A stretch of 64,000 bases of DNA from Planctomonas sp. JC2975 (GCF_012985205.1 NZ_JABEKS010000002.1:434001-498000), one strand, 5' to 3'. Counted from the stretch's first letter, positions 16,036-25,425 are shown. Program-made: numbers and translations. The notes: a model not told the origin generated them from the letters alone.

Positions 16036-16403
16036 TCGAATGGTTCACGGCAGTGCAGGTCGTCGTGGCTGTGCTGGCGGGTCTGCTGTGCCTCGTCGTC
16101 GGCTTCATCGGAAAGCCGCCGAACGACCTCACGCTCGGCGCGATCGTGCTGGTCGAGCTGCTGCTCATCGTGCAGTTGGTGGTCACGATCGTGGCGCCGC
16201 TGGTCGGCAACCCTCCGACCGGGTCGCTCGCCGAGTTCTACATCTATCTGGTCTCCGCCCTGCTGCTCCCACTTGCCGGGGGCTTCTGGGCGCTCATCGA
16301 GCGAACCCGCTGGAGCACCGTCGTGCTCGGCGTCGTCGGGCTCGCGATCGCGGTGATGCTTTACAGGATGGGCCAGATCTGGTTCGTGCAGGGCACGCCC
16401 TGA
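16032..16403 (+). CDS. Conserved four-helix membrane protein
   Basis: This 123-residue protein starts at TTG 16032 and overlaps the truB stop. Four hydrophobic helices are seen (about residues 5-24, 36-56, 70-88, 93-112), joined by short loops with FIGKPPNDLTLG and NPPTGSLAEFYIYL. Small membrane proteins of this kind recur between truB and ribF in related actinomycetes, but their function is not known to me. The almost complete overlap with truB suggests obligatory co-translation. Confidence 0.8.
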   Translation: MIEWFTAVQVVVAVLAGLLCLVVGFIGKPPNDLTLGAIVLVELLLIVQLVVTIVAPLVGNPPTGSLAEFYIYLVSALLLPLAGGFWALIERTRWSTVVLGVVGLAIAVMLYRMGQIWFVQGTP

Positions 16404-16517
16404 GCGAGGGCCGGAGGATGTCTCGGCCGTCGTCCGCATCCGCCGGTCATCGTGCCCTCGGCTGGAAGCTCCTTCGTGGAGCGGACGCCCGGCGTCCAGC
16501 CTGGATAATGGAAGGCG

Positions 16518-17063
16518 ATGTCTGAGAATCCCCCCGCACGCTCCGCCGCCACTGCCCCCGGTTCGTCGGCGGCCCGTCCCGTTCGGCGAATGACCGGCGT
16601 GGGCCGCGTTCTGGTTGTCGTGTACGGCATCCTCGCACTCGCCGCCACAGGACGCAGCGTGTTCCAGATCATCGACCACTTCCAGGCCGCACCCGTGGCG
16701 TTCACGCTCTCCGCCTTCTCCGCAGTGGTCTACATCGTCGCGACGATCGCGCTTATCGCACCCGGCCGCGCGTGGTACCGCGTCGCGTGGATCACGATCT
16801 CCATCGAGCTGGCCGGAGTGCTCATCATCGGCACCCTGAGCACGTTCGTTCCCGCCGCGATCGGCATGAGCGCGATCGATCCGTTCGGCCAGGATTCAAC
16901 AGTGTGGTCCGCCTACGGTGCCGGCTACTTGTTCATCCCGCTCGTGCTGCCGGTGCTCGGGATGCTCTGGCTGGCGAAGCACAGACCGGCTCCGGCATCC
17001 GCCGACTCCGTCGCGCCGGCGCCGGCGGACTCCGCCTCTGCAGATTCCACACCCCTGGCATGA
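16518..17063 (+). CDS. Conserved membrane protein preceding ribF
   Basis: This 181-residue protein has a Ser/Ala/Pro-rich N-terminus (1-24), four predicted helices (about 28-50, 58-82, 90-110, 130-152) and a low-complexity Ala/Asp/Ser tail. No known domain is recognised. A GATAAT hexamer (16504-16509) lies eight bases before the ATG, and GGAAGG lies between, so it may have its own promoter. Its stop overlaps the ribF ATG (ATGA), so it is translationally coupled to riboflavin kinase/FAD synthetase. Confidence 0.8.
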   Translation: MSENPPARSAATAPGSSAARPVRRMTGVGRVLVVVYGILALAATGRSVFQIIDHFQAAPVAFTLSAFSAVVYIVATIALIAPGRAWYRVAWITISIELAGVLIIGTLSTFVPAAIGMSAIDPFGQDSTVWSAYGAGYLFIPLVLPVLGMLWLAKHRPAPASADSVAPAPADSASADSTPLA

Positions 17064-18007
17064 GCGCCGGCATGCAGGTCTTCCGCTCGATCGAGGACAT
17101 CCCGGACGACTTCGGCCCGAGTGCGGTCACCGTCGGCAAGTTCGACGGCGTGCACCTCGGCCATCGTGCGGTGATCGGCAGGCTCCTCGCCGTCGCGCAT
17201 GCACAGCGGCTGGCATCCGTCGTCGTCACGTTCGACCGCAATCCGATGTCGATCGTGGCGCCTGAGCGGTGCCCGGAAGACCTGGTCAGCGTGGAGCAGA
17301 AGCTCGAACTGCTCGAGCACACCGGCATCGACGCGGTGCTGGTGCTGACCTTCGACCTCGAACTCTCGCATGTTCCCGCCGAGGACTTCGTGCAGCGCTT
17401 CCTCGTCTCGAAGCTGCACACGAAGACCATGCTCGTCGGCAGCGACTTCCGCTACGGCGCCAAGGCCGCCGGTGACGTCGCCCTTCTGCGCGAACTCGGG
17501 GCACGGGACGGCTACGAGGTGCAGCTCATCGACGATGTCCGGCCCGACGGGCACGACCGGGTCTCGTCGACATGGATCAGGAGCCTTCTCGCGGAGGGCG
17601 ACGTGGCGTACGCGGGAATGCTGCTCGGACATCCGCCGACAGTGCGAGGCGTCGTGGTGCACGGCGCGCAGCGTGGGCGTGAGCTCGGGTTCCCGACCGC
17701 CAACCTGTCGCCGCAGTGCGAGGGCCTGATCCCTGCTGACGGCGTGTACGCGGGATGGCTGGTCGACGGCGGAGTGCGGCATCCGGCTGCCATCTCGGTG
17801 GGCAACAACCCGACGTTCGAGGGTGTGCCGCAACGGCAGGTCGAAGCGTACGTGATCGGCGAGGAGATCGACCTCTACGACCACATCGTCGGCGTCGAGT
17901 TCGCCGAGCGCATCCGAGGCATGGTGGCGTTCTCCGGCATCGAGCCGCTCATCAGGCAGATGCGCACCGACGTCGACGAGGCATCGCGGCTGCTGGCAGA
18001 GCAATAG
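17060..18007 (+). CDS. ribF: Bifunctional riboflavin kinase / FAD synthetase
   Basis: This 315-residue enzyme converts riboflavin to FMN and FAD. The N-terminal nucleotidyltransferase domain has VTVGKFDGVHLGHRAV (about residues 27-42) and the DVRPDGHDRVSSTWIRSLL region. The C-terminal kinase has RGRELGFPTANLS and GVYAGWL. The ATG at 17060 overlaps the upstream stop; ATG 17072 is an alternative. It is the last gene of the truB-ribF unit and faces the convergent arr gene across a hairpin. Confidence 0.97.
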   Translation: MSAGMQVFRSIEDIPDDFGPSAVTVGKFDGVHLGHRAVIGRLLAVAHAQRLASVVVTFDRNPMSIVAPERCPEDLVSVEQKLELLEHTGIDAVLVLTFDLELSHVPAEDFVQRFLVSKLHTKTMLVGSDFRYGAKAAGDVALLRELGARDGYEVQLIDDVRPDGHDRVSSTWIRSLLAEGDVAYAGMLLGHPPTVRGVVVHGAQRGRELGFPTANLSPQCEGLIPADGVYAGWLVDGGVRHPAAISVGNNPTFEGVPQRQVEAYVIGEEIDLYDHIVGVEFAERIRGMVAFSGIEPLIRQMRTDVDEASRLLAEQ

Positions 18008-18009
18008 AG

Positions 18010-18045
18010 CGGATCGGATGGCACTCGCGGCCATGGTCCGGTCCG
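18010..18045. terminator. Hairpin between convergent ribF and arr
   Basis: CGGATCGGATGGC (18010-18022) can pair with GCCATGGTCCGGTCCG (18030-18045), forming an imperfect stem of about 13 pairs with a small bulge. It lies immediately after the ribF stop and before the end of arr, as expected for a bidirectional terminator. No strong T-run is seen. Confidence 0.45.
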
Positions 18046-18058
18046 CATTCCGTCGCCG

Positions 18059-18469
18059 TCAGTTGATGATCTCGCCCCGCTCGTCTTCGCGGAGTGCCGC
18101 CAGCCGCTCCCGCCATCCCTGCAGCGCCTCGGAGGTCAATCGCGTCCAGTCGGTGACCTCGGCGAGAATCCTCAGCGGATCACTGCTGCGATAGGAACGG
18201 GTCGGATTGCCCGGGAACTTCTTGTCCGTGACGTTCGGGTCGTCTTCGAACGGACCCGTCGGCTCGACGGAGTACACGCGCGGTACGCCGTCGCCTGCCG
18301 CGAGTTCGGCGGCGAGACCGGCACCGTCGCGCAACGCGGTGAAGTAGATGTGATTCATGATCACCTCCGGTCGATAGTTCGACCGGAATCCAGCCGTGAG
18401 GAGATCGCCCACCTGCAGGTCGGCTTTGGTGCCGTGGAAGAAGGGGCCCTCGTCGCGAGGTGTGCTCAT
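18059..18469 (-). CDS. arr: Rifamycin mono-ADP-ribosyltransferase
   Basis: This 136-residue protein matches the Arr family. FFHGTKADLQVGDLLTAG provides the NAD-binding His near the start, HIYFTAL supplies the Tyr, and VEPTGPFEDDPNVTDKK followed by FPGNPTRSYRS is the strongly conserved block with the acidic residue. Arr inactivates rifampicin by ADP-ribosylating its C21 hydroxyl. Length equals that of the Mycobacterium smegmatis enzyme. The gene stands alone with no mobile-element features, so it is probably intrinsic to the chromosome. Confidence 0.93.
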   Translation of the reverse strand: MSTPRDEGPFFHGTKADLQVGDLLTAGFRSNYRPEVIMNHIYFTALRDGAGLAAELAAGDGVPRVYSVEPTGPFEDDPNVTDKKFPGNPTRSYRSSDPLRILAEVTDWTRLTSEALQGWRERLAALREDERGEIIN

Positions 18470-18622
18470 CGCGACAGCCTACGGGGCTGGCCCGCCGCCC
18501 GATGTGCCGCCATCGGTTGGCCCAAGCGGTGAAGGAGTCAGTGGAGGGCCGCACGGATTCCTGCCTGGCCTCGAGCATCGCACGGGCGGCCTACGCTGCT
18601 CATGGAGCGGAAGGGGGAGGCC

Positions 18623-19456
18623 GTGTTGAAACAGGTCGCAGCCGGCGTGCACATCCACGAGAGCGGATGGGTGCAGAGCAACACTGTCGTCATCGACGGA
18701 ACGGACGGCGTACTGCTCGTCGACCCTGGACTGCTCGGCGATGAACTCGACTGCCTCGCGAAGGATCTCTCGGCGTCCGGCCGAGTCGTCCTCGCAGGAT
18801 TCTCGACGCATCCGCACTGGGATCATCTGGTGTGGCACGACCGGCTAGGAAGCGCCCCTCGCTACGGAACGGCACTCTGCGCCGCCACCGCTCGCGAGCG
18901 GCTCTCCGGTGATGTCGCGGCTGTGGCCAAGGCCGTCGGCATCCCCGATCGCGTGCCGCTCGATCGGCTCGGCGACATCCAAGGGCTGCCGGACGGCAGT
19001 GCAGAGGTCCCCTGGAACGGACCTTCTGCGATGGTCATCGAGCACGCAGCGTACGCACCGGGGCACGCGGCGCTCCTCGTCGAGGATCGGTACGTGCTCG
19101 CGGTGGGCGACATGCTCTCCGACGTCCTGATCCCGATGCTCAGTCCGATGGCGGATGATCCGATCGAGGACTACCTCGTCGCGCTGGAGCTTCTCGAAGC
19201 GGTCACGGCGAACGTCAAGGTCGTCGTTCCTGGACACGGCTCCATCGCAGAGGCCGGCGAGATCCAGGCGCGGATCGACAGGGATCGGGCGTATGTCAAC
19301 GCACTGCGCGATGGCATGCCGACCGCTGACCCGAGAATCCATCGGCCGGCAGACGATCCGTGGGCGTGGGTGGCCGACGTGCATGCGCGGCAGGTCGAGA
19401 TGATCGCCGCGAAGCGTCATGCCTACGAGATCGACGACGCTGACGACAGCGACTGA
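18623..19456 (+). CDS. Metallo-beta-lactamase-fold hydrolase
   Basis: This protein of about 277 residues has the zinc-binding HxHxDH motif as THPHWDHL (about residue 61). A second His follows in EHAAYAPGHAALL, an Asp in LAVGDML and a late His in VVPGHGS. The fold covers glyoxalase II-like, lactonase and other hydrolases, so the substrate is open. The start is placed at GTG 18623 because AGGGGGAGG lies just before it and relatives begin VLKQVAxGV. An ATG at 18602 would add seven residues but would overlap a TACGCT -10-like element. Confidence 0.88.
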   Translation: MLKQVAAGVHIHESGWVQSNTVVIDGTDGVLLVDPGLLGDELDCLAKDLSASGRVVLAGFSTHPHWDHLVWHDRLGSAPRYGTALCAATARERLSGDVAAVAKAVGIPDRVPLDRLGDIQGLPDGSAEVPWNGPSAMVIEHAAYAPGHAALLVEDRYVLAVGDMLSDVLIPMLSPMADDPIEDYLVALELLEAVTANVKVVVPGHGSIAEAGEIQARIDRDRAYVNALRDGMPTADPRIHRPADDPWAWVADVHARQVEMIAAKRHAYEIDDADDSD

Positions 19457-19481
19457 GGCGCCGGCTCCAGGCGTCCCGGCG

Positions 19482-20090
19482 TCAGATGCCGGCGCGCGCC
19501 GGAAGCGGGTCGCGCCCGAAGAGGAACAGCACGATCCCCCTGGCCGTGCCCTCGATGATGGGACCGCGCCCGACGGCCCATCCGGCGTCGGCTGCGTACA
19601 GCGTGTGCCTGCCGGCGACAGCACGGCGGACCCCAGAGCCGAGCAGCATGCCGCGCAGGGCGATGAGTCGCGTCGCTTCCGGATCCACGTCGATCGGGAC
19701 GCCGAGCGGCTGCACGATGTCGTAGCTGTGCACGACGGCCTCGACCAGGTCGTTCAGCCCGGTGCGCCCGATCCCCGCCAGGCGGAGTGCCGCGATGTGT
19801 CGAAGTCGACGCACGAGTTCCTCAGGACTGGACGCTTCGCCCTCCTGCCGGCTGACCGCCTCGGTGAGTGCACTCGGGCTGGGGCCCGACAATGTCAGCA
19901 GCGGCAGCGCCGTGCGCACCATCTCTGAATAGGAACTGCCGAGGCGCCAGACGATGTGGCCTGCGGCGTCTCGAACGGTCCAGCGTTCGCAGAGCGTTGC
20001 TGCGCCCCATTCGTCGGGTTCCAGACCCTCCAGCACGGCGGCCAGCTGAACCAGGGTCTGCGCGATCTGCTCTCCGAAGTCTCGTTGCAT
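19482..20090 (-). CDS. Maleylpyruvate isomerase-family mycothiol-dependent enzyme
   Basis: This 202-residue protein resembles the MDMPI N-terminal domain (DinB superfamily). WTVRDAAGHIVWRLG supplies the first metal His, and DLVEAVVHSYDIVQPLG the Glu and second His. An N-terminal bundle starts at QIAQTLVQLAAVLEGL. Such proteins use mycothiol, the actinobacterial thiol, in isomerase or transferase reactions; the true substrate is not evident and no aromatic-degradation genes are nearby. The start at 20090 has GGAGGG upstream. Confidence 0.85.
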   Translation of the reverse strand: MQRDFGEQIAQTLVQLAAVLEGLEPDEWGAATLCERWTVRDAAGHIVWRLGSSYSEMVRTALPLLTLSGPSPSALTEAVSRQEGEASSPEELVRRLRHIAALRLAGIGRTGLNDLVEAVVHSYDIVQPLGVPIDVDPEATRLIALRGMLLGSGVRRAVAGRHTLYAADAGWAVGRGPIIEGTARGIVLFLFGRDPLPARAGI

Positions 20091-20206
20091 GGCATCCCTC
20101 CGCCCGCGGTCAATCATGGCACGGTGTGTGCCCGGCGGACCGGAACCGTACGCTGGGTGGGGCGCCGGCGACTGGCGGTGCGACGGGACTCGAGGGGGAG
20201 GTCGGC

Positions 20207-21352
20207 GTGAGCACAGGGCGGCCGGCGGCATCCGACGGCGGATTCGCGGGCGGCGCGGTGCCCTCCGGCGCGGATCGGGGGATCGCGCCGATCGCGCTCG
20301 GCCTCAACCGGCCGGCCGAACGGCCCTATCGCGGCGGCGCCGGCATCCTGCGGTTCCGCGGCATTCGGCCGAGCGACGCATCGGTGGATGACCCCGGTGC
20401 GGATCGGATGCCTGAGGACTTCGTCGCATCGGCGACGGAGGTCTTCGCAGGCGGCGGGGTCGGACTCACGGTGCTGCCGGACGGCACGAGACTGCGCGAC
20501 GCGTTCGACGCGCATCCGATCGACTACTTCGGTGAGGCGCACGTCGCCGCGTTCGGCGCGGATCCCATGCTGCTCGTCAAACTGCTGAACACGGGGGAGC
20601 GGCTTTTCGTGCACTTCCACCCGTCAACGGAGTTCGCGCGGAGCACCCTCGACCGTGTCCGTGGAAAGACGGAGGCGTGGATCGTCGTCGACACCGACGA
20701 AGCGGGGTACGCGTACCTCGGCTTCCGACGGCAGGTGGACGAGGAAGAGCTTCTCGACTGGTTCGAGCGACAAGATGTCGACGCCATGCTGGCCGCGATG
20801 AACCGGATCGAGCTGGCTCCGGGCGACACGCTGTACGTGCCGGCAGGCGTGCCGCACTCGATCGGGCCGGGCATCACGCTTGTGGAGCTGCAGCAGCCCG
20901 TCGATCTGTCGATCTTGGTGGAGTACGACGGATTCCCTGGGCTGGACCGACGCGCTGCGCTGCTCGGGCTCGAGCCCGGCGTCGCGTTCTCCGACCTCGA
21001 CCGCGAGCCGCTGAGTGAGGAGCCGCTTGCCCGATTGGCATCCTGGCGACCGGTGCGCACCGACGGCGACGCCCAGCTGACGGCGTTGTTCCCGCCCGAT
21101 GCGGACGCCCTCTTTCGTGCCGACCGCATCGAGGTGGACGGCGCGTATCTGCTGCCGGCAGATTTCGCCGTGCTCGTGGTGACCGACGGCGAAGGAGAAC
21201 TGGGCTGGGCCGGACAGGCGATTCCGCTCGCGCCCGGCCAGACCATCCTCGTGCCTCACGGTGCCGGCGCGACAGTGCTGCGGGGCGCGCTCGGCGTTCT
21301 GCGGTGCCGGCCACCGCATCCGGAAGCGCATTCGCCGTCGGGCGGGCGCTAA
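20207..21352 (+). CDS. Class I mannose-6-phosphate isomerase-like cupin
   Basis: This 381-residue protein shows the type I phosphomannose isomerase zinc site: LFVHFHPS (His-x-His), GKTEAW (Glu) and VPAGVPHSIGPG (late His), and a DYFGEAH region near the start of the catalytic domain. The C-terminal part is a second jelly-roll ending near ILVPHGAGA. The first 30 residues are disordered Ala/Gly. The GTG at 20207 follows GGGGGAGG. Sugar-phosphate isomerisation is likely, but no sugar transporter or kinase lies next to it. Confidence 0.85.
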   Translation: MSTGRPAASDGGFAGGAVPSGADRGIAPIALGLNRPAERPYRGGAGILRFRGIRPSDASVDDPGADRMPEDFVASATEVFAGGGVGLTVLPDGTRLRDAFDAHPIDYFGEAHVAAFGADPMLLVKLLNTGERLFVHFHPSTEFARSTLDRVRGKTEAWIVVDTDEAGYAYLGFRRQVDEEELLDWFERQDVDAMLAAMNRIELAPGDTLYVPAGVPHSIGPGITLVELQQPVDLSILVEYDGFPGLDRRAALLGLEPGVAFSDLDREPLSEEPLARLASWRPVRTDGDAQLTALFPPDADALFRADRIEVDGAYLLPADFAVLVVTDGEGELGWAGQAIPLAPGQTILVPHGAGATVLRGALGVLRCRPPHPEAHSPSGGR

Positions 21353-21442
21353 GCGTCGGCACGAGCGCGAACATGAGCATCGCGCTCGGCGCCGCTGAGC
21401 GGGTTGAAGCTGCCGCGACGGGCACGACGATTCGCGGATCCG

Positions 21443-22696
21443 TCACCTGAGCGCCGCAAGGTTCGCAGAGTCGGGGTTCAGCCGCTCGGCGATGCGGATC
21501 GCGGATCCGATGCCGCTCTCGTGCGAGTCGACGTCCTCGACGTACGAGCCCGCGAACCACAGGCCGCCCAGTCCCTGCAGCGCCGGCAGCAGGGACTGCG
21601 ATCGATAGTAACCAGGCGTCAACCGGGGGTGATGGAACTCGAACTCGGCGTGTAGGAGCGAAGGTCGCCGGTCGCTGAATGTCGCCCAGCTCTTGAAGTA
21701 GGGGAACTCGCCACTGTGCCGGCACCAGATCGTGGCCTCGCAGTTCGGTCCGTCGTGTCGCGCGTTGTACACCGACCAGTTCGACTTCTTGCGGGGCATC
21801 CAGGACGTGTCGGAGTGCACCAGGATGCGCGTCGACGCGTACGGGAACCCGGCGACCACCTCGCGAAGTCGGTCCGCGTCGGGCAGCGTCGCGAGGAGGG
21901 CGAGCGCTTCGAAGGCAGGCGTGGCCAGTATGACGGAATCGAACTCGTGCTGCGCGCCGGAGGCCTCGGTAAGCTGCCACCGCCCATGGCTTCGCTGCAG
22001 GGGTCGCAGCTCGACACGACGACGAATGGTCGTCGTCTGCAGCCGATTCAGCAGGGGCTGCACGTAGGCGTCGACACCACCGGTGAGTTCCTGCAGGCCG
22101 AACGGCCGCAGCGCGCCTTCCGGCTGCACGTGCACCGGATACCTGAGCGCGGCGCGTGCCGAGAACGCCTTCACCTCGGCGATCGGCACACCGCTGACAG
22201 CGGCCATCCAGGGATAGACGACTTCGTCCTTGACGAACCGGGAGACGGGTTGCGGCTCGAGGAACTCGTCGAGCGTTGTCGTCCAGTCGTCGGCGTCGTC
22301 GAGGGCGCGCGCGGCTCTGGTGACGCTGCGCACGGCGAGCATCCGCTGCAGACCGAGAGGATCGAGCACGGATGAGACGCGCAACGGCGACAGGGTCGGA
22401 GTGACGAAGACGTCGCGGTGGAGGCCGGTCGAACCGACCGTCACCGACGCCGGTGCCGACTCCCGCGTCACGCGCAGCAGTTCCAGCAGACGAATGAAAC
22501 GCGGGTACATGGCAGGAGCGATGTAACCGAACGCAGGGTTCACGAAGGCGTGCCGCCCTTCGTGGCCGAAGCGATGGGTGCGGGCATGGCCGCCCAGGAG
22601 ATCGCGGCGCTCGAAAAGGGTGACCTCATGCGCGGAATCGAGCAGAAGCGCCGAGGCGAGTCCGGCAATACCCGCACCGACGATCGCGATCCTCAT
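21443..22696 (-). CDS. FAD-dependent amine-oxidase-like oxidoreductase
   Basis: This 417-residue protein has an N-terminal dinucleotide-binding motif (MRIAIVGAGIAGLASALLL) and an FERRDLLGGHARTHRF extension, typical of the carotenoid/squalene desaturase and amine-oxidase superfamily. A C-terminal FAD segment reads LWFAGSYVEDVDSHESGIGSA. Relatives are annotated as predicted NAD/FAD-binding proteins, often near cyclopropane-fatty-acid synthase-like genes. No such partner is seen here. The ATG at 22696 is chosen because the protein then begins directly at the Rossmann strand. Confidence 0.85.
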   Translation of the reverse strand: MRIAIVGAGIAGLASALLLDSAHEVTLFERRDLLGGHARTHRFGHEGRHAFVNPAFGYIAPAMYPRFIRLLELLRVTRESAPASVTVGSTGLHRDVFVTPTLSPLRVSSVLDPLGLQRMLAVRSVTRAARALDDADDWTTTLDEFLEPQPVSRFVKDEVVYPWMAAVSGVPIAEVKAFSARAALRYPVHVQPEGALRPFGLQELTGGVDAYVQPLLNRLQTTTIRRRVELRPLQRSHGRWQLTEASGAQHEFDSVILATPAFEALALLATLPDADRLREVVAGFPYASTRILVHSDTSWMPRKKSNWSVYNARHDGPNCEATIWCRHSGEFPYFKSWATFSDRRPSLLHAEFEFHHPRLTPGYYRSQSLLPALQGLGGLWFAGSYVEDVDSHESGIGSAIRIAERLNPDSANLAALR

Positions 22697-22883
22697 GATG
22701 GAACATCTATTCCGTTCCCCTCGCCGATGCCAGCCCCCGTCCGCGGGCGACGTCGCACGGGCATCCCCTTTCGAAGGGCCCATGCGTCGAGGCCGGCTCC
22801 GGCTCGAGCGACGGCGTCACGTTCCGGATGAGCGTCAGGGCCGACGCCCGAACACAGGGGGGTGCCGTCTGAAAGACTGGGGT

Positions 22884-24140
22884 GTGATCCTCCCGAACAC
22901 TGCGCAGCCGCAACGCCCCGGTCCGCTCTGGGCAGGGCGGACCCTCGCGCTCCTCGGCATCCTGCTCGTCGCCGCGAATCTCCGGGCAGCCGTCACCGCG
23001 CTGTCGCCGATCTTCGACGAGATCACCCACGACGTGCCGTTCGGAGCGGCCGGGATCGGCCTGCTCGGTGCGCTGCCGCCGATCTGCTTCGCCGTGTTCG
23101 GGCTGGTCGCTCCGCTCTTCACGCGGAAGACGAGCCTCGAGGTCATCATCACGGCCGCACTTGCTGCCATCGTCGTCGGCGACGTCACCCGCGGCCTCTC
23201 GGTCTCCTTCTGGATGCTCGTGGCCGGAAGCGTGCTCACATTCGCCGGCATGGCGGTCGGCAACGTGCTCCTTCCGCCGCTGGTCAAGCGTTACTTCCCG
23301 GACCGGATCGGTCTGATGACCTCCCTGTACGCGACCGTCCTGGCAGTCAGCACGCTTGTTCCGCCTCTGCTCGCCGTCCCGGTCGCCGACTCGGTCGGCT
23401 GGCGGTACTCGGTCGGAATGTGGGCTCTGCTCGGCGTGCTTGCGGTCCTTCCGTGGCTGGCTATCCTCCTGCGCCGACCGGACGCCCGACACGTCGACGC
23501 CGACGTCGAGGAGCCGGGCAAGGCAGAGATGGGGAGAGTGTGGCATGCACCATTGGCGTGGGCGATGGCGGTCACGTTCGCGACATCGTCGCTGAACGCG
23601 TACGCCCTGTTCGCGTGGCTTCCCGAACTTCTGCGCGACACGGCCGGTACGGACGCCGCACAGTCCGGCGCACTCCTGTCGTTGTATGCCGGAATCGGCA
23701 TACCCGCGAGTCTGCTGATTCCGGCGTTGGCGAGCCGTCTGAGAAACGTCGCGTGGCTGATCTACCTGGGAGCGGCGTTCTTCATCGTCGGATATCTCGG
23801 TCTCATCCTGCTGCCGAGTACCGCGACCTGGCTCTGGGTGGTCTTCGCGGGGCTCGGTCCGCTGCTGTTTCCACTTTGCCTCGTCCTCATCAACCTGCGC
23901 ACCCGCACCCACGAGGGCGCCGTCGCCCTGAGCGGATTCGTGCAGGGGCTCGGATACGTGCTCGGCGCGCTCGGGCCGCTGCTCGTCGGAGTGCTGCACG
24001 ACTTGACGGGTGGATGGCTGTGGCCACTCCTCTTCCTGCTCCTCACCGCGGTCGCCGTGGTCTTCGCGGGTGCTGTCATCGCGCGGCCAGGCATGCTCGA
24101 GGACCACGTCGCAGCCAGGGCGCCCCGCGTCTCACGGTGA
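22884..24140 (+). CDS. CynX/NimT-type MFS transporter
   Basis: This 418-residue protein has about 12 predicted helices. The N-terminal segment LLVAANLRAAVTALSPI matches the CynX/NimT/YeaN subgroup (LRxxxTxxxP). A central loop of acidic residues separates two halves, and PLCLVLINLRTRTHEGAVAL is conserved in the second. Members export or import small solutes such as cyanate or nitroimidazole; the substrate is unknown here. The GTG start is preceded by AAGACTGGGG. A hairpin follows the stop. Confidence 0.88.
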   Translation: MILPNTAQPQRPGPLWAGRTLALLGILLVAANLRAAVTALSPIFDEITHDVPFGAAGIGLLGALPPICFAVFGLVAPLFTRKTSLEVIITAALAAIVVGDVTRGLSVSFWMLVAGSVLTFAGMAVGNVLLPPLVKRYFPDRIGLMTSLYATVLAVSTLVPPLLAVPVADSVGWRYSVGMWALLGVLAVLPWLAILLRRPDARHVDADVEEPGKAEMGRVWHAPLAWAMAVTFATSSLNAYALFAWLPELLRDTAGTDAAQSGALLSLYAGIGIPASLLIPALASRLRNVAWLIYLGAAFFIVGYLGLILLPSTATWLWVVFAGLGPLLFPLCLVLINLRTRTHEGAVALSGFVQGLGYVLGALGPLLVGVLHDLTGGWLWPLLFLLLTAVAVVFAGAVIARPGMLEDHVAARAPRVSR

Positions 24141-24147
24141 ATGTTGG

Positions 24148-24187
24148 GTGACGGCTCGGTTCGCCGGGCGCCGCCGAGCATCGTCAC
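24148..24187 (+). terminator. Probable terminator after the CynX-type transporter
   Basis: GTGACGGCTCGG (24148-24159) can pair with CCGAGC-AT-CGTCAC (24174-24187), giving about 12 pairs with a 2-base bulge. It lies seven bases after the transporter stop and before the next gene's ribosome-binding site. There is no T-run. Confidence 0.45.
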
Positions 24188-24228
24188 GCCAGCACCGCGT
24201 GTTTGACTGAACCGGTGAGGACTGTCGT

Positions 24229-25323
24229 GTGAGCGCTGCCGAACCGGAGAAGGCCGATGCACTCCGACTCGTGCGGGGCCGTGGCGGTGCGACCCGTCTG
24301 CTCGTCATCCGGCACGGCCGTCAATACCTCGACGAGCGGATCGGCTGCTCGCCCGATGCCCTCTTCTGGATGTTCTCCGCCGGCAAGCCGTTCATCGCCG
24401 TGCTCGTGCACAAGTTGGCCGAGTCCGGAGTCATCGAACTCGATGCCCCCGTTGCGCGCTACTGGCCCGAGTTCGCGCAGTACGGCAAGGGATCCGTCAC
24501 GACCCGCAGGGTGCTTCAGCACCGTTCCGGCATGGCCGTCGCGACGTCGAGCGTCGGCGACGCCCTCGCCATGACGAACTGGGAGCGCAGCGTTCGGCAC
24601 GTCGCCCATGCCAGGCTGCGCTGGCCGGTCGGTGCGGTTCCGGCATACCAGTACCTCGCGTTCGGCTTCATCCTCGGCGAGATCGTGCAGCGCGTCACCC
24701 GGCTGCCCGTGGCCGACGCGCTGCGGATGCACCTCCTCGAGCCGCTCGGCCTGCACAACACCTACCTCGGGGTCCCGTCGCGCGAGCTGTACCGCTGCGT
24801 GCCCATCAGGGGCACGACGACGGTCGGACGCGTCGCCGCGATCGACCTCAACCGGCGCAGCTTGCGTCAGGCCGTCATCCCGGCGGCCGGCATCTCCACC
24901 ACGGCGGAGGATGTCGCCCGGTTCTACAGCATGCTGCTGGCGGGGGGCGAGCTCGACGGCGTGCGCATCCTCTCCCAGAGCACGATCACGCGGATGCTGC
25001 GCCCATCGAGCAACGGCGAGCTCGACCGCTACGCCAAGGCGCCCGTGCGCTGGTCGGAGGGACTCCAGCTCGGCGGGGCGCGCCACGAGGCCGGATTCAT
25101 CAGCCCGCTCGGCGAGCTGAGCAGCAAGCAGGCGTTCGGACACAACGGCAGCAATTGCTGCGTCGCGTGGGCGGATCCCACCCGTGGCCTCGTGTTCGTG
25201 CACCTCACCAACCGTCTCGGCGAAGGCCTGGACGCGATCGGGCACCACTCGGCTGTCGCCGACGCCGTGATCGCCTCGTGCGACGCGACGGATGTGGCTG
25301 CCGACATCGGCGCCGACGGCTGA
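24229..25323 (+). CDS. Serine beta-lactamase / EstB-like hydrolase
   Basis: This 364-residue protein is a beta-lactamase-family serine hydrolase. FSAGKPF contains the SxxK nucleophile-Lys pair (Ser about residue 50), PAYQYLAFG occupies the YxN position as Tyr-Gln-Tyr, and AFGHNGSNCC fills the KTG/HxG position. No signal peptide is seen, so it is cytoplasmic. This pattern is closer to EstB-like esterases or D-aminopeptidases than to secreted penicillin-hydrolysing enzymes. The GTG start has GGTGAGGA upstream. Confidence 0.87.
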   Translation: MSAAEPEKADALRLVRGRGGATRLLVIRHGRQYLDERIGCSPDALFWMFSAGKPFIAVLVHKLAESGVIELDAPVARYWPEFAQYGKGSVTTRRVLQHRSGMAVATSSVGDALAMTNWERSVRHVAHARLRWPVGAVPAYQYLAFGFILGEIVQRVTRLPVADALRMHLLEPLGLHNTYLGVPSRELYRCVPIRGTTTVGRVAAIDLNRRSLRQAVIPAAGISTTAEDVARFYSMLLAGGELDGVRILSQSTITRMLRPSSNGELDRYAKAPVRWSEGLQLGGARHEAGFISPLGELSSKQAFGHNGSNCCVAWADPTRGLVFVHLTNRLGEGLDAIGHHSAVADAVIASCDATDVAADIGADG

Positions 25324-25425
25324 CGGATCGCACAGCGCGCGGACCCGGCCGTGCGAACCCGCCAGCGCCGAGCCGAAAGCCCGAAGCGTCGGCTCGAGGG
25401 CGACTCAACGGGATCCAGCTCGACC

